Positions 46,457 through 55,300 of a stretch of 64,000 nt of DNA are shown one piece after another. Made by a program: the position numbers and the translations under genes. This stretch comes from Chlorogloea purpurea SAG 13.99 (lineage in GTDB: Bacteria; Cyanobacteriota; Cyanobacteriia; Cyanobacteriales; Microcystaceae). Numbering within the stretch: the first letter of the stretch is position 1; every line of letters begins with the position of its first letter. The notes under the pieces were generated by a model that worked only from the letters and a program-made list of their open reading frames with translations, was not told the origin of the DNA and made no database searches. The stretch covers positions 1 to 64,000 of the forward strand of contig JADQBB010000002.1 in NCBI GenBank assembly GCA_016903695.1, given 5' to 3'.

Positions 46457-48253
46457 ATGTTTAAAAGGGTGAAAATATGGTCGCGCGGGATTTTATTACT
46501 ATCTCTCCTGTTTTTTAATAATACTATTGTAGTTTTGGCTGTTCCCGATTTAGCCCAAGATGCGTCAACTAATCGCCAATTGTTGACGAGAGGATCGGTA
46601 GTATCCATCAACGGACGTAAGTTAACGGCGGCATGGAGTCAATGGCAAAACGGGCCTGATATTGGCATAGGTATTAGCGATACAGGTGCTAGAAAGATTT
46701 TCGGACTAGATTTATTAAATACCGAACAGCCGACGATACAGCCGATCGCTTGGTACGAAAATCAATCTTTAAATACTAGATTTATCTCCCCGTATCGCTA
46801 TCTAGATGTAACCCGATTATTGCAAGGTATGGGGGCGACCTTTAGTGTTAGCAACAATGTTCTAAATATTAATTACCCTCCCGCCGGGGTTCAAAGTATC
46901 ACCACGGAAAATTACGGAATCGTCGGGCGTATTATCGTTAATCTCGATCGTCCCGTATTCTGGCAAACGGTTCAAAATAGAGGAGCGGGTACAATTATCT
47001 TAGATGCTATTACCGATAAAGCGCTTTTAAATAAATTTCAATCGGGCAAACCGGGGGGTAACTCCACGGGTGATGAGGATGATCCCGGTAACTCTCAAAA
47101 TAATGCGGGCTTTTCTCTGTCTCTCGACGGTAATGATAAAACGACGACGTTAAAAATTAATTTGCCCACGGGCTACGGAGGGGCGATAAGTAGCGTTAGT
47201 AATCCCCCTCGGCTGGTTATAGATGTGCGCCCCGACCCTTTATTAGATAGACGCATAGTGTGGCAGGATGGAGTTATCTGGCAACAAAAATATATAAAAT
47301 TACAGAAAGATTGGTTTCCCGTTACCTGGCTGGAAATAGATCCCCGTAAAGCTAATTTGATTTTAAAACCGATCGTTCCTAGTGGCACAGCACCTTTAAT
47401 AAAAACCGCTACCGTCAACGGTGCGATTGCGGCTATCAACGGGGGTTATTTCAATCGTAACAATCAATTACCCCTCGGTGCGATTCGAGTGGATGGCCGT
47501 TGGCTATCGGGGGCGATATTGGGCAGGGGTGCGATCGGTTGGGATAATAAAAATAATTGGCAAATCGGGCGTTTAATGTCTTCGGAAACTTTAATCACTT
47601 CTTCAGGAGAAAGGATTAATATTAATAACCTCAATAGTGCCTACGTGGGGGCAGGATTATCTCGTTATACGGGCGACTGGGGGAAAACTTATACACCTTT
47701 GAGCGACGGGGAAATAGTAGTAACGGTAGATAATAATCGCCCCCGGAGTCAATCTAGAAATAAGCAACCCGTGATCATCCCCGATCGAGGTTATCTGTTG
47801 GTAATACGTAACAATAGTAATCTGAGCCAAAAATTAGCACCGGGGTCAACTGTGAGATTAGAAAGCAGTTTACAACCGTCGGATTTTGAGAGGTTGCCTA
47901 ATATTATCGGCGGCGGCCCGTTGTTAATCCAGGGGGGTAGAATCGTTTTAGACGCGGAGAGGGAGAAATTCAGTAAGGCTTTCGGGCAACAAACCGCGTC
48001 TAGAAGTGCGATCGCCATTACCCCCCAGGGTAAAATCCTTCTAGTCGCCGTACACAATCGCGTGGGTGGTAAGGGGGCGACGCTGTTAGAATGGGCGCAG
48101 ATATTACAGGGGATGGGAGTTAAGGACGCTCTGAATCTAGACGGGGGCAGTTCGACGGGGATAGTATTGGGGGGGGAGATGATCGATCGATCTGCCGTTA
48201 CCGCCGCCAACGTTCATAATGGAATAGGAATCTTTTTAATGTCTTCCCCATAG
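46457..48253 (+). CDS. Phosphodiester glycosidase (NAGPA-like) family protein
   Basis: A 598-residue exported protein with a signal peptide (about 1-32). The N-terminal part is a beta-rich region (copper amine oxidase N-like or AMIN-like, residues 45-265) for which the binding role is inferred. The C-terminal half is a NAGPA-type phosphodiester glycosidase domain: AAINGGYFNRNNQLPLGAIR, the conserved GGGPLLIQGGRI and the end LNLDGGSSTGIVLGG. Such enzymes cleave sugar phosphodiesters, perhaps of cell-wall or extracellular polymers. It follows the SpoIID gene by 9 bp. Confidence 0.87.
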   Translation: MFKRVKIWSRGILLLSLLFFNNTIVVLAVPDLAQDASTNRQLLTRGSVVSINGRKLTAAWSQWQNGPDIGIGISDTGARKIFGLDLLNTEQPTIQPIAWYENQSLNTRFISPYRYLDVTRLLQGMGATFSVSNNVLNINYPPAGVQSITTENYGIVGRIIVNLDRPVFWQTVQNRGAGTIILDAITDKALLNKFQSGKPGGNSTGDEDDPGNSQNNAGFSLSLDGNDKTTTLKINLPTGYGGAISSVSNPPRLVIDVRPDPLLDRRIVWQDGVIWQQKYIKLQKDWFPVTWLEIDPRKANLILKPIVPSGTAPLIKTATVNGAIAAINGGYFNRNNQLPLGAIRVDGRWLSGAILGRGAIGWDNKNNWQIGRLMSSETLITSSGERININNLNSAYVGAGLSRYTGDWGKTYTPLSDGEIVVTVDNNRPRSQSRNKQPVIIPDRGYLLVIRNNSNLSQKLAPGSTVRLESSLQPSDFERLPNIIGGGPLLIQGGRIVLDAEREKFSKAFGQQTASRSAIAITPQGKILLVAVHNRVGGKGATLLEWAQILQGMGVKDALNLDGGSSTGIVLGGEMIDRSAVTAANVHNGIGIFLMSSP

Positions 48254-48275
48254 CATCTGGGAGGTTTTATAAACG

Positions 48276-48599
48276 ATGGATAATAACGACTGGATCAAAC
48301 AATTGCTTTTAATGGGCATCGGCACTACTTCCATGATGGCGGAGAAGCTAAAGGAAGTAAGTGACGAGTGGGTTAAAGACGGTAAAATCAACCCGGACCA
48401 AGCTAAACACTTCGTGGACGATCTTCTGGGGCAATTGAAAACCGAACAAGGTGGACTGGAAGCGAATCTGGAGCGGTATATCAGGAATATGTTACAAGAT
48501 TTGGGCGTGCCGCGACAATCGGAGATGGATGAATTGCGGGGACGTATTGATAGATTAGAGCGACAGGTGAGAGACTTAGAGAATAGAAATTGGCGCTAA
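48276..48599 (+). CDS. Phasin-like small helical protein
   Basis: A 107-residue, mostly helical protein. The N-terminal part (MDNNDWIKQLLLMGIGTTSM, then MAEKLKEVSDEWVKDGKI) and coiled-coil C-terminal part (MDELRGRIDRLERQVRDLEN) resemble the phasin-like family PF05597. Proteins of this type in cyanobacteria bind polyhydroxyalkanoate granules or other surfaces. No phaC or phaE is nearby, so the role is uncertain. Located 22 bp after the glycosidase gene. Confidence 0.75.
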   Translation: MDNNDWIKQLLLMGIGTTSMMAEKLKEVSDEWVKDGKINPDQAKHFVDDLLGQLKTEQGGLEANLERYIRNMLQDLGVPRQSEMDELRGRIDRLERQVRDLENRNWR

Positions 48600-48602
48600 T
48601 CA

Positions 48603-49142
48603 ATGAGAAAATCAATGGGAGAAATTTTAATTAGTTTTGGTGTCATCGTTTTTTTCGGTTTGCTTTTGGTGGTATCGTCTTTTATCACCCCAAGTAAATC
48701 TTCATCAGCGATCGCATCCCAATTAAATCAACCGGCGGCGATCACAGAAATCGCCGAAGCAACAAACACCAATAAAGGAAAAAAATCAATGGATTTAAGC
48801 AACGCGGTCACTACAGAGTCTGGATTGAAATACATCGATATTAAGGAGGGGGAGGGAGCGACTCCAGAAAAAGGACAGATGGTGACGGTACATTATACGG
48901 GAACTTTAGAGGATGGTACTAAGTTCGATAGTTCCAAAGATAGAGGCCAACCTTTCACTTTTAAAATCGGTGTCGGTCAAGTGATTAAAGGCTGGGATGA
49001 AGGCGTGGCCACGATGAAGGTAGGGGGTAATCGTACCCTGATCATCCCTTCTGATCTAGGTTACGGCCCCAGAGGTGCGGGTGGTGTTATACCTCCCAAT
49101 GCCACTTTAATTTTTGACGTGGAATTATTATCCGTTAAATAG
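48603..49142 (+). CDS. Membrane-anchored FKBP-type peptidyl-prolyl isomerase
   Basis: A 179-residue protein. An N-terminal hydrophobic segment ([20 protein letters not shown], about 6-25) exports or anchors it. The FKBP domain (about 75-179) includes [20 protein letters not shown], the [18 protein letters not shown] core and [20 protein letters not shown]. It speeds proline isomerisation during folding outside the cytoplasm. It closes the run of genes and ends 11 bp before a hairpin at 49154-49180. It starts 3 bp after the phasin-like gene. Confidence 0.93.
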   Translation: MRKSMGEILISFGVIVFFGLLLVVSSFITPSKSSSAIASQLNQPAAITEIAEATNTNKGKKSMDLSNAVTTESGLKYIDIKEGEGATPEKGQMVTVHYTGTLEDGTKFDSSKDRGQPFTFKIGVGQVIKGWDEGVATMKVGGNRTLIIPSDLGYGPRGAGGVIPPNATLIFDVELLSVK

Positions 49143-49153
49143 TTATCGGCGAG

Positions 49154-49180
49154 AAAGGCAAAGATTTTTTCTTTGCCTTT
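49154..49180 (+). terminator. Terminator-like hairpin after the FKBP gene
   Basis: AAAGGCAAAGA (49154-49164) pairs perfectly with TCTTTGCCTTT (49170-49180) around a TTTTT loop, starting 11 bp after the FKBP stop codon. Confidence 0.7.
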
Positions 49181-49234
49181 AAAAATACTCTCACCATCGG
49201 GTTATTTTAGCGAACAAAAGTTTCATAGAACAGT

Positions 49235-49342
49235 ATGGGACTTTTTGCCGTGAAACCAGATTTTGACAACACGAGCGAGGCTGAATTAAAAGCTTATATA
49301 TTAGCTCATAAAGAGGATGAGCCCTTAACTGAGATTAATTAA
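49235..49342 (+). pseudogene. N-terminal half of a split DUF6887-like gene
   Basis: A 35-codon open frame reading MGLFAVKPDFDNTSEAELKA and then YILAHKEDEPLTEIN before a stop. GTG 49250 (giving VKPDF) could be the true start. KPDFxxxxxAELKAYxLAHxxD is the N-terminal pattern of a small cyanobacterial family I recognise as DUF6887, members of which run to about 70 residues. Here the match stops at KEDE and the rest is unrelated. The missing half lies at 57171-57320, same strand, on the far side of the giant gene. Confidence 0.6.
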
Positions 49343-49396
49343 TCTTTGATAAGGCAGCGCTCAAAAATCGCTCAGCGTCGATAATAAACTGGTATC

Positions 49397-52300
49397 CTAA
49401 CTGAAGAAGAAGTTGGAGCCGAAGAGATCTACCCCCACATCCGCCTGGTTAAAACCCGATACTCCGGAGACAGTTAATAAGGAAGCACCCGCGCCGAAAG
49501 CTCGATTACCGGCGATACCGTCACCCACTCTGAAAACGGTGTTAGCCCCGGATACTTGGACATCTATCGCCGCAATACCGTTAAAGTTTAATATATCAGT
49601 GCCACGAGAGAAATTAGAGACCGTATCCGTACCATCGCCCCTGTAATATACTATCGAATCGCTAGATGTATCGAGACCCAACGTGATAACATCGTTCCCG
49701 GCACCGCCGACGAGGGTATCGGAGCCGATGCCGGCGTTGAGGTTATCGTTACCGAGTCCACCATCAAGGTAATCATCACCGGCCGCACCGACGAGTGAAT
49801 CATTACCCCCACCGCCGGATAAACTATCGTTGCCTGCCCCGGCCGTTAATTTGTTGACCACTTCGTTACCCGCAAGGGTCGCACTGCCCCCGAAGCCGGT
49901 TAAAGTAACATTCTCAAAATTTCTCAGGATTACCCCTGTCATATCCTTCCCGCTCAAACCGACAAATTGATTGGCTCCTTGACTCAAATCGAGGCCCAGA
50001 ATTTGATTATTGATACCGCCGGTCAGGGTAAAGCCATCCGTACCCCCAATACTCGGATCAGTGGCGCTGTCCCCATTGAAATTATCGTAGGCTCCGAAGT
50101 TAGCTATATCGACGGTGAAAGCGTCATTGCCCCCCATACCTTGAATGTCATCCACATCATTCGTGGCCCGGAAAGATTGATTGGAGGAAGTACCCGTGAC
50201 TATATTCTTCAGGTCGTTCACTCCGATCAGTAGTAATTGATCGGTGAATAAGCGACCGTTATCGGTAGCGCGAACCCGGATACTATAACTGTTTTTAACT
50301 TCGTAATCGGGAGTTACCCTTATTCTCAATTGGGAACCGACGATCGAGAATTTAGCGTTATCAGTGCTACCGATACCCGGCACCAGACTGTAAGTGAAGG
50401 TATCCCCTGCGTTCGCATCGGTGGTGATGAAACTCCCTACTGTCGTATTAGCCGGTACGTTCTCATCCACATTGGATTTAGTCATACCTACCGACAGGGG
50501 CGCGCGGTTGATATTGATCGCCGCCGTACCGGTGACGGTGCCGGGAACCGGAGCCACACCATCGGAAACGCTAAAACTAAAGCTATCGCCGCTACTGGTG
50601 CGGTTGGTACTATTTTGTAAATAGGTGAGCCGGTTGAAGTCGATGTCGCTTTGGGTGAAGGTACCACCGAGGGTTAAGGCTCTACCGCTCAATCTCAAAG
50701 TACCTGCGCCAGGTAAGGCCGTCAGGGTGTAGGTGAGTTGCCACCCATTGTTATCCTGATCGAGGGTCTGTAGTAGGTTCGTCCCGATGGTAGCGGTGCT
50801 GCCCGGATTAACGGTAGCAGGGAAATTCTTGGTTATAACCGGAGCTTCATTAACATTGGTAACGTTAATTGTCAAGGTTTGTTCGTAGGTTAAATCGCCC
50901 CTATCCCTGACTCGCACTCGAAGATTATAGGTATTCTTGGCCTCGTAGTCGAAAATGGCGGCGGATCTGATCCGGTTGCCCTCAACGGCGAAGAGAGCGT
51001 TATCGGTGGAGGGATCATCGACCAAGGAATAACTGAAAGTATCGTCACCTGGATCGGGATCTAGGGCGTTTAGATCACCGATCGCGAACCCCGCAGGGGT
51101 GTTCTCGGCGATCGTGTTACCGGAGATAAGCACGCTCGTGGGTGCGGAGTTGGGCAGGATCGTCAGATTGACCACGGCGGTATCGCTGGAGTTATTACCG
51201 CCCACGGTGTAGGTAAAGGAATCAGATCCGTTATTTCCGGCGCTGACGGATTCAAATTTACCGTTGGGGTTATAGAAGAAGGTGCCATCGGGATTAAGGG
51301 TTAGCAACGCCCCGGAACCCAATACGATAGTTTGACCGACGGAGGACGGATTACCGTTAACTGCGGTAACTGCGAGCGTTCCATTGCCGATCGTGCTGTC
51401 GTTACTGAGAACGTTACCGCCAGTACCCTGAGATTTGTAGGTGGATAAACTATCGTTCGTAGCTACCGCCAGAGGGTTGAGCGTGGTGGTGTAAACCTTC
51501 CAGGCTAGAGCGTCTCCCGTGTTGTTGGCGACGACGGTATCTAAACTATCGTTATTCTCCAGAGCGGAAACCAGCTCCCCGGCCGTGTCCGATTGAGCTA
51601 CTTTTTGTGCTTTAAAAATGTCGGTGGTGGTGGTGGCATTAAGTATGGCCCCACTACTAGCGGCGACGATCTGAGATATTTGAGAGAGGTTATCCGAGAG
51701 CGCTTGTAGAGCTAGTGTATTATCAGCGGCGGTGAGGTTATCGATCGTACCGGTGAGAAGGCTCTGCACTTGAGCTGCGTCGCTCAAGTTGAGGGTGTTG
51801 CCTTGAGCGATGTGATTGACGAGTACGGTGGAGATAGCGTTATTAACCGTTCCCGCATCGGCGTTCGACGCTACCGCCACGATCGAACTCGCAATCAGGT
51901 TGATCAAGGTTTGTACGGCCACCTGAGCGCTGAGGACTTTTTGACCGTCTGTTGAACCGGATTGGGCGGCCTCGATCGGGTCGAAAGTGCCTAGGGTCAG
52001 GTTAGCGGGCAGTCCTAAAGCCGCCTTCACCTGATTCTCTGCCGCCGTGGGGGTGGCTCCCGCCGTCACCAGTTCGTTAACCAAGGTAGTCAGGGGCGTG
52101 ATGAATTGGGAGTCGGCTAAAGCTTTCAGCGTGGAGGTGAACGGTTTCCCCGTAATCGTATCGGTTCCCCCGGTGACGACGTATCTGCCTTCGGAGGGGT
52201 CGATCTTACCGTTACCATCGGTGTCGAAACTATCGGCTATGGGCAGGACGAAATAGCCGTTCATGTCGGTGAGTCCGGAGGGTTCGCCAAGGTCTTTGAC

Positions 52301-55300
52301 TCCGTTGTTGTTAGCGTCGAAGAATACCATGGCACCGGCGATCGGCCCGTCGATAACCCGGGCTTCGGAAAGATCATCGACGGCGATGGACAGGGTTTCC
52401 GTATCGGTTAGGGAGCCGTCGCTGACCGTGACGTTGATCTGATAGAGATTATCGCCGTTTTTGTCGAAAGGCGTTTCAAAGTCGGGAGGAACTTTAAAGG
52501 TTATCTCACCGTTATCGTTGACGTTGAATAAGCCCGCATCGTCCCCGGATAAACTATAGAAGAATTGATCGCTGTCGGGGTCGCTGACCGTTACCGTGTA
52601 AACTATTCCCGTCGTGTTTTCAGCGAAGTTGGTACTCGGATTCGAGCCGTTAATCAGGGGGCGATCGTTAACGGACAGTACATTTACTAGGGAGATAGCG
52701 TTATTACCGTTCGCAAAAGAATCATTAGCGCTGAATATAATAGTCCGGATTCCCGGTATCGGCTCAGGAGAAGTATTAACGTAGGTGAAGGTGCGCAGGA
52801 CTTTCTGATAATTGGCGATGGTATCGAAGTTACGCAGCTCCAGAACACCCGTATCGGGGTAATAGGTGGCTGCGATATTGGTGCCGCTCGTATCGGCGCT
52901 GAGTATTTCCCACCCCGCCTCGGTCAAGTTAGATATACGGACGACTACGGAGTTAACCTGATTACTGTCGGGATCGGTGAGGGTAAGACCGGAGCTGACG
53001 ATGCTGACAGCCGGAGAATTTTCTCGGAAGTCAGCCCAAAAATCGCTGCCGGCGTTAATGCCGTTGAGATCGATGAGGGGAGGATCGTTAACGGGAGTGA
53101 CGGTGACAGTTGCACTATCGCTCTCTCTAGTGAAGGCACTGGAAATGCTATCCCCTTTGAGTTGTATCAGGGCGACCTGAGGATTGCCGTTGAAGGTGGC
53201 GCTTAGTGAGGTATAGCCGCCGATAAGCACATTACCCGAAGGATCGACGGCGATAGCCCCGGCGATTTCAAAAGCCCTGCCGTTAATACTGACCGTGGTA
53301 ATACCGTTATTGCCGAACGAGGTATCGAGGCTACCGTCAGAATTAAGGCGGACGGCGGCGAAGTCATAGTTCGGATTCTCGAATGTACCCCGATTGAGGT
53401 TCAATCCCAGAACAAGCTTACCGTCGTCAGCCACTTGCAAATCCTTGAAGCGGGAATTATTAATCCCTATGCGTAATCTGCCGAAATTGCCGAAACCGGT
53501 GTCGAGGGTGCCGTTACTGTTAAACCTGTACAGGGTGGGGAACAAGCCATTAGTATAATCGACCGTCGTACCCACTAGAAACTTACCGCCCGCCAAGGAA
53601 GTTACTTTTATATTGCTCAGTTCGTAATCGGCGAGTATTACATCGGGTAGCAAAAGTTTGCCGTCGCCATCGAAGCCGGTGTCGAGAGTGCCATTATTAT
53701 TTAAACGGATCAATCCTAAATAAGGTTGTGGATTGGGTCGATAAATTCCCGCCACGAGAATCTTATTATCCGGGGTGAGCGCGACGCTGGTGGCCTGATC
53801 GGACTGACCCGCTAAGCTAACCGAGGCGACGCCGTTACCGTTAAAACTCATATCGAGGCTACCGTTGGCGTTGTAGCGAACTACGGTGAAACCGGCGTTC
53901 TGCAACCAACCTGCGGCGACTATTTTCCCATCATTGGCGATGACCGAATCCGATACATAACTATTAGCGCCTAAATTGGTGATGACTGTGCCACCGGTGC
54001 CGAAACCCGGGTCGAGGGTTCCCGAAGCTGTTAATTTCACCGCGGCGAAGCTGGTGGATAGAGAACTCACCGAGACGTATCCCGTTGCCAAGATACTACC
54101 GTCAGCTAGAGAGTGAACTTTTTGTATCCCGTTGTTGCCGTTACTGAGAGCGACGGTGGCTTTACCCCCTACGCCGAAATCGGTATCGGGAGTGCCATCA
54201 TTTTTGAAACGGAGGAAAAAGCTCCGCCACAGTCCACCGGACGTTGAACTGCTCGAACCGGCTACGAGGATCTTTCCGTCCCCGGTAACGGTGATACTCC
54301 TGCCATAACCGATCTCACCGCTGAAGTCGGCGGAAGCCACGCCGTTATTGCCGAAACTTCTGTTCCAAGTTCCGCCGCTGAAAAGCCCCGAATAGGTGCC
54401 CCTATTGCCGGATGTGCGATCCCAAGCGCGGAAGGAGAAAGAAGAACTGCCGTTATAGTTGAGGTAGGGAACGAACCGGATACGATCGCTACCATCTAAC
54501 AGTAATGCCTTACCGGCGTTGGTTCCCGATAAATCGAAATTCGTCCAAGCACCACCCCCGATTTGATACTGCCAAGTGCCGTTAGTGTTATCGACGGCGA
54601 AAACCGCGATCGCTTCCGGTAACGCTACGCTCACGCCGTCGTAGGAGATCGATCCGTCCACGATAATTTCCGCGATCGTATTGCCTCCAGGGTTGAACGT
54701 ATCCTCCGCTATATTCATCAAAGCGGGGGCGGCGAGAGGGTCGAGGACGGGGTTGGCGTTCCCTGGAACTAAGATCACGGTGGAGATGGGCTGATTACTA
54801 TCAGCCATCGAATCGTTAACGCTGAAGGTAACGCGCCGCTCGCCCGGTGTCGGGTTTTGAGAACTATTGCCGTAAGTGATGGTACGCAGAACTTTTTGAT
54901 AATTGGCAAGGGTATCGAGGTTGCGTAATTCCAGAACACCCGTCCCCGCGTTATAATTGGTGGCTATATTAGTGCCGGTAGTATCGGCGCTCAAAAATTC
55001 CCACCCCGGATTTAATAAATTAGTGAGCCTGACGCTCGCCCCGTTGATTCGAGGATTATCCACGTCGGTGAGGTGGAGTCCTGGAGCGACGATCGTTCCA
55101 CCCGATACGCTGTGTTTAAACGCGGTGGCGAAATCGTTTCCCGGGGCGGAGCCGTTGAGATCCAGTACCGGGGCATCGTTAACGGGAGCGATCGAGATGG
55201 TTGCACTATCGCTCTCGGAGCTGAAGGTGCTGAGGGTACTATTCCCTTTCAGTTGCACCAGAGCGAATTGAGTATCGGCTCCGGGGCCGGTAGTTTGATT

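Noticed and set aside
49332..49345. Perfect palindrome AGATTAATTAATCT as an insertion end
   Set aside because: A 14-bp AT palindrome is weak evidence alone, and no matching sequence occurs at the other end of the presumed insert.
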